From: Prado023 sp963697345
GTDB taxonomy: Bacteria; Actinomycetota; Actinomycetes; S36-B12; CAIYMF01
Reading direction: 5' to 3'
NCBI GenBank assembly: GCA_963697345.1
Contig: CAVONS010000012.1
Coordinates: forward strand, 58,142-122,141
DNA length: 64,000 nt
Shown here piece after piece: positions 1 to 9,950 of this stretch (its first letter is position 1; every line of letters starts with the position of its first letter). The position numbers and the translations under genes were made by a program. The notes beneath the pieces were generated by a model, which did no database searches, was not told where the DNA came from, and worked only from the letters and a program-made list of their open reading frames with translations.

Positions 1-384
1 CGTGACCCCGGCGCCGACCACCACGGTCCGCTCGAACGTGTCGATCGGGTCGAGCCGGTCCAGCCCGCTGGTCTGGAGGATCAACGCCGGACGATCCGGT
101 ACCGATCCCCCGACCAACCCGGTGTTCCCACCCTGGACCTGGATGTGCAGCCCGTTCTCGCGGGCCACCGCCAGGACCGCCGCGACGTCCGCCGTGGAGC
201 GTGGCCGCACGAGCCCGAGCGCCGGACCCGACCAGGTCCCGGTCCAGTCCACACAGTGCCCCGACAGGATCGCGGGGTCAGTCACGAGTGCGATGCCAGC
301 GGCAGCGAGCCCGTCGACTGCCCGCGCCGGCAGGACCGGCGGAGCAGGCGCCAGCCCACCATCGGGGGCATCGGGGGGATCCAT
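1..384 (-). CDS. FAD-binding oxidoreductase (GlcD/D-2-hydroxyacid dehydrogenase type), 3' part outside the window
   Basis: The first 128 codons of a flavoprotein oxidase are visible; the rest lies left of the window. After a Pro/Ala-rich start (MDPPDAPDGG) the frame reads VTDPAILSGHCVDWTG, then LVRPRSTADVAAVL and the FAD-pocket stretch VQGGNTGLVGGSVP. This is the N-terminal PCMH-type FAD domain of the glycolate oxidase GlcD/D-lactate and D-2-hydroxyglutarate dehydrogenase family. Such enzymes oxidise 2-hydroxyacids and pass electrons to a carrier. The ATG at 384 is the first start in the frame. The gene is divergent from fbaA across about 160 bp. The exact substrate cannot be told from this fragment. 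Confidence 0.85.
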   Translation of the reverse strand, partial: MDPPDAPDGGLAPAPPVLPARAVDGLAAAGIALVTDPAILSGHCVDWTGTWSGPALGLVRPRSTADVAAVLAVARENGLHIQVQGGNTGLVGGSVPDRPALILQTSGLDRLDPIDTFERTVVVGAGVT

Positions 385-547
385 CGGCGCCACACACCCA
401 TCCTGCCCACAGGTCGCGCGCAACGGCCAGCCACACCACACAGCCGCCGGTGCCATTCGCCACCTCGCGTCGGCCGCGGTGGGCTGTCAGGATGGCTGTC
501 ATGCGCGGCGGGACTCGTCGCGCTGCCCAACGAGGAGGAGCCCTTCC

Positions 548-1579
<1,032 letters not shown>

Positions 1580-1592
1580 GGCAACACCCCTT

Positions 1593-1628
1593 CCAGGGCG
1601 GGTCCGGTGCACTCCGGGTCCGCCCTGG
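1593..1628 (+). terminator. fbaA terminator hairpin
   Basis: Fourteen bases after the fbaA stop there is a 15-bp stem (two G-U pairs) with a 6-nt loop, arms CCAGGGCGGGTCCGG and CCGGGTCCGCCCTGG. There is no long T-run, as is common in high-GC actinobacteria. Confidence 0.7.
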
Positions 1629-1642
1629 TCTGTACCCAGGCA

Positions 1643-1691
1643 CGTTGTGTCATCGATCCGGCAATGTGAGTGCTGGATCGATGACACAACG
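1643..1691. repeat. palindromic hairpin repeat, copy 1 (upstream of the DUF559 gene)
   Basis: A perfect 17-bp inverted repeat (arm CGTTGTGTCATCGATCC) with a 15-nt loop GGCAATGTGAGTGCT. The inner 15 bp of the stem (TTGTGTCATCGATCC) and most of the loop recur in copy 2 at 2673-2727, just after the gene. The outermost base pairs differ between copies but remain paired. It lies between the fbaA terminator and the next start codon. Confidence 0.85.
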
Positions 1692-1763
1692 AGGCCGCTG
1701 GCGCCCGCCTCGCCTGTGGACAGGCGCTGGCTGGGGACGGCCCCCAGCCCGACACTCGCAGCC

Positions 1764-2702
1764 ATGGGACCCAGGCTCACCCCTCAGGCCCGCGCCGTGC
1801 TCCGGGCGCAGCGCGGTCTGATCGCGGACTGGCAGTCAGCCGACGTGGGGCTCTCGCGACGGACGCTGCTGCGCTCCACTGCCCAGGGCTGGGAGCAGCA
1901 CGGCCTGCGCGTGTTCAGCGACCGGGCAGGCGACCTCACACCTGCCCAGCTTCGCATGATGGGGGTGCTTGAGGCTGGTCCCGACGCGATGCTCACCGGC
2001 TGCAGCGCCCTCATCGAATCCGGATGGACCGGAAACAGCGCCCACGTGGACGTCCTGGTGCCGCGCACCTACCGCGGGCTACGCCGTCGTCGGCTGCCGT
2101 GGTTGCGCCTCCACCATCGCGAGGTCCTTCCCTGCGCCAGCGGCCTGCCTGCCCGGGCTCCCGCCGCGACGGCCATCATCGACGCCTGCTCATGGGCCCG
2201 GTCCGCTCGCGAGGCGCTGCTCATCGTCACCAGTTCAGCGCAGCAGGGGCTGTGCACCCCCGACCGGATACAGCGTGAGCTGCTGCTGCGCGCCCGAACA
2301 CCTCACCGGCGATGGATGCATGAGGCGTTGGCAGCGCTGCTCGACGGCGCACACAGCACGAATGAGGCTGACTTCCTCCGCGAGTGCCGCCGGCGCGGCC
2401 TGCCCAAGCCCAGGATGCAGACCCGGCGCGTCGACGCCCAGGGCGGCCGCCGCAGGACAGATGCAGAATTCCTCCTGCCCGACGGCAGACTCGTGATCGT
2501 CGAGATCGACGGTGTGGGGCACCTGTCGACCGAGACGTGGCAGGCGGACATCACCCGGCACAACGGGCTCACGATCTCAACGGGGGCGTTGATACTGCGC
2601 GTGACAGGGTGGGAGATCCGCAACGATCCAGCACCGTTCTTCGACCTGCTCGCACCCGTGCTCAGAGGTGAGGCTCCTTGTGTCATCGATCCGGCCATCT
2701 GA
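1764..2702 (+). CDS. DUF559-type protein with a C-terminal PD-(D/E)xK-like nuclease fold
   Basis: A 312-residue protein with no signal peptide or membrane segment. The N-terminal half (about 1-200) resembles the wing-helix/AbiEi-like part seen ahead of DUF559 domains in actinobacteria. The C-terminal part has a Vsr-like core: NEADFLRECRRRGLP, then RRTDAEFLLPDGRLVIVEIDG, supplying the E, D and E-x-D residues of the PD-(D/E)xK fold. The ATG at 1764 is chosen because the open frame upstream of it runs through the hairpin repeat. The last codons (CVIDPAI) are encoded by copy 2 of the same hairpin, and the stop lies in its loop. Family members are common orphan genes; the real substrate is unknown. 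Confidence 0.8.
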   Translation: MGPRLTPQARAVLRAQRGLIADWQSADVGLSRRTLLRSTAQGWEQHGLRVFSDRAGDLTPAQLRMMGVLEAGPDAMLTGCSALIESGWTGNSAHVDVLVPRTYRGLRRRRLPWLRLHHREVLPCASGLPARAPAATAIIDACSWARSAREALLIVTSSAQQGLCTPDRIQRELLLRARTPHRRWMHEALAALLDGAHSTNEADFLRECRRRGLPKPRMQTRRVDAQGGRRRTDAEFLLPDGRLVIVEIDGVGHLSTETWQADITRHNGLTISTGALILRVTGWEIRNDPAPFFDLLAPVLRGEAPCVIDPAI

Positions 2703-2727
2703 CTGCTGGATCGATGACACAAGGAGC
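2673..2727. repeat. palindromic hairpin repeat, copy 2 (spans the DUF559 stop codon)
   Basis: A perfect 20-bp inverted repeat (arm GCTCCTTGTGTCATCGATCC) with the 15-nt loop GGCCATCTGACTGCT. The core is identical to copy 1. The loop differs at three positions, and the outer stem is changed on both arms so that pairing is kept. The stop codon at 2700-2702 is inside the loop. Confidence 0.85.
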
Positions 2728-2842
2728 ATCGCTGGCAGCGCGATCACCGTTAGGGTGGACGCGGTCCCCCAGCCGGGGTGACTGTCCCGCGCGTGAGGGC
2801 CTCAGTCCCGCGCGTGAGATGCAGTCGAGTCGTGGAGGCGTC

Positions 2843-4130
2843 ATGCCGGCGGTCGTGATCGTGGGAGCCCAGTGGGGCGACGAGGGCAAGGGCAAGGCCA
2901 CGGACCTCCTGGGCGGTCGCGCCGACTACGTCGTGCGCTACCAGGGCGGCAACAACGCCGGGCACACGGTCGTCATCGGCGACGCGAAGTTCGCCCTGCA
3001 CCTGTTGCCCAGCGGCATCCTGTCGCCCTCGTGTGTCCCCGTGATCGGCAACGGCGTGGTCGTCGACCTCGAGGTGCTCTTCGCCGAGATGGACGGCCTG
3101 AACGCCCGGGGCGTGGACACCTCCCGGCTGGTCGTCAGCGCGGATGCCCACATCATCACCCCGTACAACGTCACCCTCGACAAGGTCACCGAGCGGTTCC
3201 TGGGGACGGCGAAGATCGGGACCACCGGGCGCGGCATCGGCCCCACGTACGGCGACAAGATGGCACGCGTCGGCGTCCGCATCCAGGACCTGCTGGACCC
3301 CTCGATCCTGCACCGCAAGGTGGAGGGCGCCCTGGTCAACAAGAACCAGGTCCTGGTCAAGGTCTACAACCGACGCGCGGTCGAGGTCGAGCAGGTCGTG
3401 GAGCACCTGCTGTCGTTCGCCGACCGGCTGCGCCCGCACGTCGCCGACACCGGGCTGCTGCTCAATGACGCCCTGGACCGCGGACGAGACGGTGATCCTC
3501 GAGGGCGGGCAGGGGACGCTGCTCGACGTCGACCACGGCACCTACCCCTACGTGACCTCCTCGAACCCCACTGCCGGTGGCGCCTGCACCGGGTCCGGGA
3601 TCGGGCCCACGCGCATCGATCGAGTCCTCGGGATCCTCAAGGCCTACACCACGCGGGTCGGCGAGGGACCCTTCCCCACCGAGCTGTTCGACGCCGACGG
3701 CGAGGCCCTGCGCACGATCGGCGGCGAGGTCGGCGTCACGACCGGCCGCGATCGCCGGTGCGGCTGGTTCGACGCCCCGATCGCCCGATACGCCACGCGC
3801 GTCAACGGCATGACCGACTACTTCCTGACCAAGCTCGACGTCCTGAGCACGTTCGAGGAGATCCCCGTGTGTGTCGGTTACGACGTGGACGGCCAGCGGG
3901 TCGACGAGGTGCCGACCACCCAGACCGACTTCCACCACGCCAAGCCCATCTACGAGAACCTCCCCGGCTGGGGCACGGACATCTCCGACGTGCGGGAGTT
4001 CGCTGACCTGCCGGCGAACTGCCGGTCGTACGTCCGGTTCCTCGAGGAGCAGGCCGGCTGCCGGATCTCGGCGATCGGCGTCGGCCCGGACCGGGATGCC
4101 ACACTCGTGCTCCACGATCTTCTCAACTGA
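2843..4130 (+). CDS. purA: adenylosuccinate synthetase, interrupted by a single-base frameshift
   Basis: Catalyses GTP-dependent ligation of aspartate to IMP, the first step from IMP to AMP. The first reading frame (2843 to about 3478) has VIVGAQWGDEGKGKATD, GGNNAGHTVV and GTTGRGIGPTYGDKMAR. The second (about 3480-4130) continues with VILEGGQGTLLDVDHGTYPYVTS, the GVTTGRDRRCGW region and a normal C-terminus. Joined, they give a normal-length enzyme of about 428 residues. Reading CTGGACCGCGGACGAG at 3473-3488 with one C fewer at 3478/3479 restores one frame. The start ATG has a GGAGG site. Since purA is normally indispensable for prototrophs, I infer a sequencing or assembly indel rather than a dead gene, but the sequence as given is broken. 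Confidence 0.93.
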
Positions 4131-4196
4131 CCCTCCCGGGCTCCCGGGCGACCGGCCGACCCGGCCCGCTCACCTGCGGGCAGCTGCCGGCGCAGA

Positions 4197-4202
4197 TAGC
4201 GT
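4197..4202 (+). promoter_or_regulatory. -10 box of a probable leaderless promoter (OYE gene)
   Basis: TAGCGT lies 7 nt before the ATG at 4210, and no ribosome site is present. This TANNNT-N6/7-start layout is the actinobacterial leaderless pattern and recurs at five other genes in this window. Confidence 0.5.
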
Positions 4203-4209
4203 GGCGGCC

Positions 4210-5280
4210 ATGACCCACCTGTTCTCGCCGCTGGCCCTGCGCGGCACCCTCCTGCGCAACCGGATCATGGTCGCGCCGATGTGCCAGTACTCGGCCGAGG
4301 GCCAGGACGGCATCCCCACCGACTGGCACCTGGTCCACCTCGGCGCGATGGCCCGCGGCGGCGCGGGGCTCGTGATGGCCGAGGCCACCTCCGTGGCGCC
4401 CGAGGGCCGGATCTCCCCGCAGGACACCGGCATCTGGTCCGACGAGCAGGCCCAGGCGTGGCGACCCATCACGTCGTTCATCGCTGGCCAGTCGGCCGCG
4501 TCGGCGATCCAGCTGGCCCACGCGGGCAACAAGGCCTCGACCTACCGCTCCTGGAGTGGCAGCGGGAGTGTCCCGCTCGACCAGGGCGGATGGCCGACCG
4601 TGGGCCCCAGCACCCAGGGGTACCCCGGACTGGTCGCTCCGGATGCCCTGTCGCTCGAGGGGATCGCCGACGTCGTCACCGCCTTCACCGCCGCCGCCCG
4701 GCGTTCGCTGGACGCGGGCTTCGACGTGGTCGAGGTGCACGCCGCGCACGGGTACCTGCTCCACCAGTTCCTGTCCCCGCTGTCCAACGACCGGACCGAT
4801 GCGTACGGCGGTGACCTCACCGGCCGCTCCCGGCTCCTGCGTGAGGTGGTCGAGGCCGTCCGGGAGGTGTGGCCCGAGGACCGCGCCCTGCTCGTGCGGA
4901 TCAGCGCCACCGACTGGGTCGAGGGTGGCCACGACCTGGAGGACAGCATCGAGGTCTGCGGCTGGCTGCGCGACCTCGGGGTGGACCTGATCGACGTCTC
5001 CAGCGGCGGGGTGAGCCCGGACCAGCGGATCACGCCCGCACCGGGGTACCAGGTGCCGCTGGCCGCCCGCATCCGCGCGGAGGCCCGCATCCCGACCGCG
5101 GCCGTGGGCATGATCACCGAGCCCGCCCAGGCCGAGCAGATCCTGGCCGCCGGGTCCGCGGACCTCGTGGCGATGGCCCGGGCGCTGCTGGCTGACCCGC
5201 AGTGGCCACTGCGGGCGGCCCACGAGCTCGGTGTGGACCTCGACTGGCCCCCGCAGCTGGCTCGCGGCCGCTTCCGCTGA
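4210..5280 (+). CDS. NADH:flavin oxidoreductase, old yellow enzyme family (YqjM/NamA-like)
   Basis: A 356-residue FMN-dependent TIM-barrel ene-reductase that would reduce activated C=C bonds (enones, quinones) with NAD(P)H. Motifs: RNRIMVAPMCQYS, with the Cys typical of the YqjM subgroup, VEVHAAHGYLLHQFLSPLSN, with the substrate-binding histidines, NDRTDAYGG, and the FMN-phosphate site IPTAAVGMIT. Length matches the family. The ATG at 4210 is preferred over the GTG at 4201 because of the homologous N-terminus (MTHLFSPLALRG) and the -10 box spacing. It lies 79 bp after purA on the same strand. The physiological substrate is unknown. Confidence 0.92.
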   Translation: MTHLFSPLALRGTLLRNRIMVAPMCQYSAEGQDGIPTDWHLVHLGAMARGGAGLVMAEATSVAPEGRISPQDTGIWSDEQAQAWRPITSFIAGQSAASAIQLAHAGNKASTYRSWSGSGSVPLDQGGWPTVGPSTQGYPGLVAPDALSLEGIADVVTAFTAAARRSLDAGFDVVEVHAAHGYLLHQFLSPLSNDRTDAYGGDLTGRSRLLREVVEAVREVWPEDRALLVRISATDWVEGGHDLEDSIEVCGWLRDLGVDLIDVSSGGVSPDQRITPAPGYQVPLAARIRAEARIPTAAVGMITEPAQAEQILAAGSADLVAMARALLADPQWPLRAAHELGVDLDWPPQLARGRFR

Positions 5281-5495
5281 GGTTGGGCAGCACGCCACCC
5301 AGGCTGGCGCGCTGGCTACCGCCTGCGTTCCCCTCTTCGCCCGGCAGCGACCGACGACCCGCGGTCCCCGGGACCACCGGCCACAGCACTCGGGGACCTA
5401 CGTCCTGACCTCTGACCTGCGCCATCACCCGCTGAAGGTGCGGCGGGACGGACGATATAGGTTCGGCAGCGACCGCTTCGACGAGAGGATGAGTC

Positions 5496-7022
5496 GTGCG
5501 CATCGGCGTGCCCAAGGAGTCCAAGCCCGGCGAACGTCGGGTTGCTGCCACACCCAAGACGGTTGAGCAGATCATCAAGCTCGGCTATGAAGTGTCCATC
5601 GAGGCCGGCGCGGGTGCCGGCGCGTCCTACACCGATGACGCCTTCCGCGCCGCGGGTGCCGATCTGGTCGGCGCCCAGGTGTGGGACGCCGACATCATCC
5701 TGAAGATCAACGCACCCTCCTCCGACGAGGTCGCGAAGCTCTCCGAGGGCCAGACCCTGGTCAGCCTGCTGGCCCCCGCCCTGGATCCCGACCTGGTCAG
5801 TGCGCTGGCCGCCCGCGGCGTCACCGCGCTGGCCATGGACGCCGTCCCCCGCATCTCTCGCGCGCAGTCCCTGGACGTGCTGTCGTCGATGGCCAACATC
5901 GGCGGGTACCGCGCCATCGTCGAGGCGGCCAACGAGTTCGGATCCTTCTTCACCGGCCAGGTCACAGCCGCGGGCAAGGTCCCGCCGGCCAAGGTGCTGA
6001 TCGTCGGGGCCGGCGTCGCGGGCCTGGCAGCGATCGGTACGGCCAGCAGCCTCGGCGCCATCGTGCGGGCCTTCGACGCACGCCCCGAGGTCGGCGAGCA
6101 GGTGGAGTCGATGGGTGCGGAGTTCCTGCGCATCGACGTCGAGGAGTCCGGCCCCAGCGCCACCGGATACGCCAAGGAGATGGGCGAGGACTTCAACCGC
6201 AAGGCCGCCGAGCTCTACGCCGCCCAGGCCAAGGACGTCGACATCGTGATCACGACCGCCCTGATCCCCGGCCGGCCGGCTCCCCGGCTGCTGACCGAGG
6301 AGATGGTGGCCTCGATGAAGCCGGGCAGCGTCATCGTCGACATGGCCGCGTCCAACGGTGGCAACGTCGCCGGCAGCCGCCCCGACGAGCGTGTGGTCAC
6401 CGACAACGGGGTCATCATCCTGGGCTACACCGACCTGCCCGGTCGGCTGCCCACCCAGGCCTCCCAGCTCTTCGGCACCAACCTGGTCAACCTGCTCAAG
6501 CTGATGACCCCCGAGAAGGACGGCCAGGCGGTCCTGAATCTCGACGATGTCGTCCAGCGCGGGATGACCGTGACCCGGAACGGGGAGGTCCTCTGGCCGC
6601 CGCCGCCCGTTCAGGTCTCGGCTGCCCCGGCACCGGTGGCCCAGGCCGCGGTCGAGCCCAAGGTCGTCAAGCCGAAGGACCCGAACCGCAAGTTCTGGCT
6701 CGTCGGCGGAAGTGCTGCGGTCTTCCTGCTCATGGCCCCGTTCCTGCCGGTCTCGTTCCTGCCCCAGATCACGGTGTTCGCCCTGGCGATCGTGATCGGC
6801 TACTACGTGATCGGCAACGTCCATCACGCCCTGCACACGCCGCTCATGTCGGAGACGAACGCCATCTCCGGAGTCATCGTCGTGGGCGCCCTGCTCCAGC
6901 TCGGCACGGGAAACACCCTGATCACGGCCCTGGCGGTGATCGCGGTCCTCATCGCGAGCATCAATGTGTTCGGTGGGTTCCTCGTGACCTCCCGAATGCT
7001 CAACATGTTCCGGAAGGGCTGA
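5496..7022 (+). CDS. pntA: NAD(P) transhydrogenase subunit alpha
   Basis: With PntB it forms the proton-translocating transhydrogenase, coupling hydride transfer from NADH to NADP+ with proton entry. The product has 508 residues. Domain I (about 1-380) binds NAD(H): it starts MRIGVPKESKPGERRVA and has the dinucleotide fold VLIVGAGVAGLAA. After a Pro/Ala-rich linker, about four membrane helices follow (FWLVGGSAAVFLLMAPFLPV to the C-terminus). It is therefore the one-piece PntA of the E. coli type, not the split PntAA/PntAB form. The start is GTG with an AGAGG site. pntB begins 3 nt downstream, so the two are co-transcribed. Confidence 0.97.
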   Translation: MRIGVPKESKPGERRVAATPKTVEQIIKLGYEVSIEAGAGAGASYTDDAFRAAGADLVGAQVWDADIILKINAPSSDEVAKLSEGQTLVSLLAPALDPDLVSALAARGVTALAMDAVPRISRAQSLDVLSSMANIGGYRAIVEAANEFGSFFTGQVTAAGKVPPAKVLIVGAGVAGLAAIGTASSLGAIVRAFDARPEVGEQVESMGAEFLRIDVEESGPSATGYAKEMGEDFNRKAAELYAAQAKDVDIVITTALIPGRPAPRLLTEEMVASMKPGSVIVDMAASNGGNVAGSRPDERVVTDNGVIILGYTDLPGRLPTQASQLFGTNLVNLLKLMTPEKDGQAVLNLDDVVQRGMTVTRNGEVLWPPPPVQVSAAPAPVAQAAVEPKVVKPKDPNRKFWLVGGSAAVFLLMAPFLPVSFLPQITVFALAIVIGYYVIGNVHHALHTPLMSETNAISGVIVVGALLQLGTGNTLITALAVIAVLIASINVFGGFLVTSRMLNMFRKG

Positions 7023-7025
7023 GCC

Positions 7026-8453
7026 ATGGAGACCCTCGAGCTCACGACCCCCACCCTCGTCACGGCGGCCTACCTGGTCACTGCGCTGCTGTTCATCCTC
7101 GCCTTCGCCGGGCTGTCCAAGCACGAGACGGCCAAGCACGGCAACTACTTCGGCATGGCCGGCATGACCGTCGCCATCGTCTCGACGATCGGCCTGGCCA
7201 TCGACCGCGACGGCTTCCAGGTCCTGGGCTACATCGTCGTCGCGATGGCGATCGGCGCCGCAGTCGGCATCTGGCGTGCGCGCAGCGTCGAGATGACGCA
7301 GATGCCCGAGCTCATCGCGCTCCTGCACTCCTTCGTCGGGGCCGCCGCCGTGCTGGTGGCCTACACCTCGTTCTTCGAGGCCCAGGACAGCGCTGCGGTC
7401 CGGGCGCTCTATGAGGCGCTGGGCACGACCGGGATCCACAACGGCGAGGTCTTCATCGGGGTCTTCATCGGAGCGGTGACGCTCACCGGCTCGATCGTGG
7501 CCTTCCTCAAGCTCAGCGCGCGCCTGAACTCCGCGCCGATGGTGCTCCCCGCACGCCACTGGCTCAACCTGGGCGCCCTCGTGGTCTCCCTGGGGCTGAT
7601 GGCCTGGTTCGTGGTGGACCCCAACCTCCTGCCGCTGGCCCTCATGACGCTGATCGCCCTGGCGTTCGGCTGGCACCTGGTCGCCTCGATCGGCGGCGGG
7701 GACATGCCCGTGGTCATCTCGATGCTGAACAGCTACTCCGGCTGGGCGGCGGCTGCGACCGGCTTCCTGCTCAACAACAACCTGCTGATCGTCGCCGGTG
7801 CGCTGGTCGGATCCTCAGGTGCCTACCTGTCCTACATCATGTGCGTGGGGATGAACCGGTCCTTCATCTCGGTGATCGCCGGCGGCTTCGGCACCGACGG
7901 TCAGATCGCGGGCGAGGCCAAGGACTACGGCGAGCACCGCGAGATCACTGCCGAGGGCGCCGCGGAGATGCTCACCGAAGCCCGGGAAGTGATCATCACG
8001 CCGGGCTACGGCATGGCCGTGGCACAGGCCCAGTACCCGGTCGCCGAGCTGACCCGCATCCTGCGCGAGCGCGGCATCCGCGTCCGGTTCGGCATCCATC
8101 CGGTCGCCGGACGCCTGCCCGGACACATGAACGTGCTGCTGGCCGAGGCGAAGGTCCCCTACGACGTCGTCCTGGAGATGGACGAGATCAATGACGACTT
8201 CCCGCAGACAGATGTCGTGCTGGTCATCGGGGCCAACGACACCGTCAACCCCGCCGCCATCGACGAGCCGGACAGCCCGATCGCCGGCATGCCGGTGCTG
8301 ACGGTCTGGGAAGCCAGGAACGTCGTCGTGTTCAAGCGCTCGATGGCCACCGGCTACGCGGGCGTGCAGAACCCGCTGTTCTTCAAGGACAACGCCCAGA
8401 TGCTCTTCGGCGATGCGAAGGACCGGGTCGAGGACATCATCAAGGCGCTGTAG
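7026..8453 (+). CDS. pntB: NAD(P) transhydrogenase subunit beta
   Basis: Membrane and NADP-binding subunit of the transhydrogenase, 475 residues, of normal length. The N-terminal half (about 1-270) is a bundle of eight or nine helices. The C-terminal domain III binds NADP(H), with ITPGYGMAVAQAQYPV, FGIHPVAGRLPGHMNVLLAEA and VLVIGANDTVNPAA. It starts with ATG 3 nt after the pntA stop, and its GGAAGG ribosome site lies within the end of pntA. No terminator is obvious before the aminotransferase gene. Confidence 0.97.
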   Translation: METLELTTPTLVTAAYLVTALLFILAFAGLSKHETAKHGNYFGMAGMTVAIVSTIGLAIDRDGFQVLGYIVVAMAIGAAVGIWRARSVEMTQMPELIALLHSFVGAAAVLVAYTSFFEAQDSAAVRALYEALGTTGIHNGEVFIGVFIGAVTLTGSIVAFLKLSARLNSAPMVLPARHWLNLGALVVSLGLMAWFVVDPNLLPLALMTLIALAFGWHLVASIGGGDMPVVISMLNSYSGWAAAATGFLLNNNLLIVAGALVGSSGAYLSYIMCVGMNRSFISVIAGGFGTDGQIAGEAKDYGEHREITAEGAAEMLTEAREVIITPGYGMAVAQAQYPVAELTRILRERGIRVRFGIHPVAGRLPGHMNVLLAEAKVPYDVVLEMDEINDDFPQTDVVLVIGANDTVNPAAIDEPDSPIAGMPVLTVWEARNVVVFKRSMATGYAGVQNPLFFKDNAQMLFGDAKDRVEDIIKAL

Positions 8454-8516
8454 GCACGCTCGCACGACCAGCTGTGGGCCAGCTCCTGGGCGCGCCAGGC
8501 ACACCGCCCCGGGAAC

Positions 8517-8522
8517 TAGAAT
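8517..8522 (+). promoter_or_regulatory. -10 box of the aminotransferase promoter
   Basis: TAGAAT about 35 nt before the ATG at 8557, in the pntB-aminotransferase gap, followed by an AAGGAG ribosome site. No convincing -35 box is visible. Confidence 0.4.
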
Positions 8523-8556
8523 CGTGGGTCTGGCGACGCCCGATCAAGGAGTACGC

Positions 8557-9912
8557 ATGTCCGAGCCCACAGTGACCACGGATCCCGCAGCTGGTGCGCG
8601 CGCGTACGAGCTCGATCGAGCCCACGTCTTCCACTCCTGGTCGGCGCAGGGGGCGCTGGCCCCGATGACGTTCGCCGGCGGCTCGGGCTCCTGGGTGTGG
8701 GACTTCGAGGGCAAGCGCTACCTGGACTTCTCCAGCCAACTGGTCAACACCAACCTCGGCCACCAGCACCCGAAGGTCATCGCCGCGATCCAGGAGCAGG
8801 CCGCGACGCTGACCACGATCGCCCCGCAGCACGCCAACGCCGTGCGCGGCGAGGCTGCCCGCCTGATCACCGAGCTGGCACCCGAGGGCATGAACAAGGT
8901 CTTCTTCACCAACGGCGGCGCGGACGCCAACGAGAACGCGATCCGGATGGCGCGGCTGCACACCGGGCGCCGCAAGGTCCTGAGCTTCTACCGCTCGTAC
9001 CACGGCAACACCGGTGCGGCGATCGTGGCCACCGGCGACCCACGGCGCTGGCCCAATGAGTACGCCGAGGGCCACGTGCACTTCTTCGGCCCGCACCTGT
9101 ACCGCACCTCGTTCTGGTCCACCAGCCTGGAGCAGGAGACCGAGCGGGCCCTGGCACACCTGGCCGAGGTCCTGCGCTACGAGGGTGCTGGGACCATCGC
9201 GGCCATCCTGCTGGAGACGGTCGTCGGAACCGGCGGTGTCCTGGTCCCGCCGCCGGGCTACCTGCAGGGCGTCCGTGCGCTGTGCGACGAGCACGGCATC
9301 ATGTTGATCCTCGACGAGGTCATGGCCGGCTTCGGCCGCACGGGCGCGTGGTTCGCGTTCGACCACTTCGACGTCCGCCCGGACCTGATCACGTGGGCCA
9401 AGGGCGCGAACTCCGGCTACGTGCCGGTCGGTGGCGTGATCATCTCCGACGAGATCGCCGCCACCTTCGACGACCGGGTGTTCCCCGGCGGCCTCACCTA
9501 CTCCGGGCACCCCCTGGCCGCGGCGTCCATCGTGGCCAGCATCACGGCCATGAAGGAGGAGGGCGTCATCGAGAACGCGGCGCGGATCGGGTCCGACGTG
9601 CTCGGGCCGGGGTTGGCCGAGCTGGCTGAGAAGCACCCCGTGATCGGCGAGGTCCGCGGCCTGGGCGTGTTCTGGGCGCTGGACCTCGTGAGCAACCGGG
9701 AGACCCGCGCCATGCTCGCCCCGTACGGTGGGACCTCCGAGGCGATGGGCGTGCTCGGCGCCGAGGCCAAGAAGCGCGGCCTGCTGCCGTTCATGAACTT
9801 CAACCGCCTGCACGTGGTGCCCCCCTGCACGGTCAGCGAGGAGGAGGCCCGCACCGGCCTGGCGATCCTCGACGAGGTGTTCACCGAGGTCGACCGCTAC
9901 TACGAGGGCTGA
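8557..9912 (+). CDS. class III pyridoxal-phosphate aminotransferase (aspartate aminotransferase superfamily)
   Basis: A 451-residue omega-amino-acid transaminase of fold type I. Features in order: glycine-rich PLP phosphate site FFTNGGADANENAIRMA, FYRSYHGNTGAAIVATGD, the cofactor Asp in LILDEVMAGFGRTG, and the PLP Schiff-base Lys in WAKGANSGYVPVGG. Its relatives act on beta-alanine, taurine, 4-aminobutyrate or similar terminal amines with pyruvate or 2-oxoglutarate. The sequence does not decide which substrate is used. The ATG at 8557 has an AAGGAG site 6 nt upstream. It lies about 100 bp after pntB and has no pathway partner next to it. Confidence 0.9.
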   Translation: MSEPTVTTDPAAGARAYELDRAHVFHSWSAQGALAPMTFAGGSGSWVWDFEGKRYLDFSSQLVNTNLGHQHPKVIAAIQEQAATLTTIAPQHANAVRGEAARLITELAPEGMNKVFFTNGGADANENAIRMARLHTGRRKVLSFYRSYHGNTGAAIVATGDPRRWPNEYAEGHVHFFGPHLYRTSFWSTSLEQETERALAHLAEVLRYEGAGTIAAILLETVVGTGGVLVPPPGYLQGVRALCDEHGIMLILDEVMAGFGRTGAWFAFDHFDVRPDLITWAKGANSGYVPVGGVIISDEIAATFDDRVFPGGLTYSGHPLAAASIVASITAMKEEGVIENAARIGSDVLGPGLAELAEKHPVIGEVRGLGVFWALDLVSNRETRAMLAPYGGTSEAMGVLGAEAKKRGLLPFMNFNRLHVVPPCTVSEEEARTGLAILDEVFTEVDRYYEG

Positions 9913-9938
9913 GCGCGATTCGGCTCAGCCCGCCGGCC

Positions 9939-9944
9939 TACGCT
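9939..9944 (+). promoter_or_regulatory. -10 box of a probable leaderless promoter
   Basis: TACGCT ends 6 nt before the ATG at 9951, and no Shine-Dalgarno sequence is present. Confidence 0.5.
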
Positions 9945-9950
9945 GCCGCC

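Noticed and set aside
5316..7676. A 786-codon open frame on the minus strand opposite pntA/pntB
   Set aside because: Its product is low-complexity (His, Asp, Gly, Arg-rich) and fully antisense to conserved genes; it is a by-product of GC-rich codon bias.
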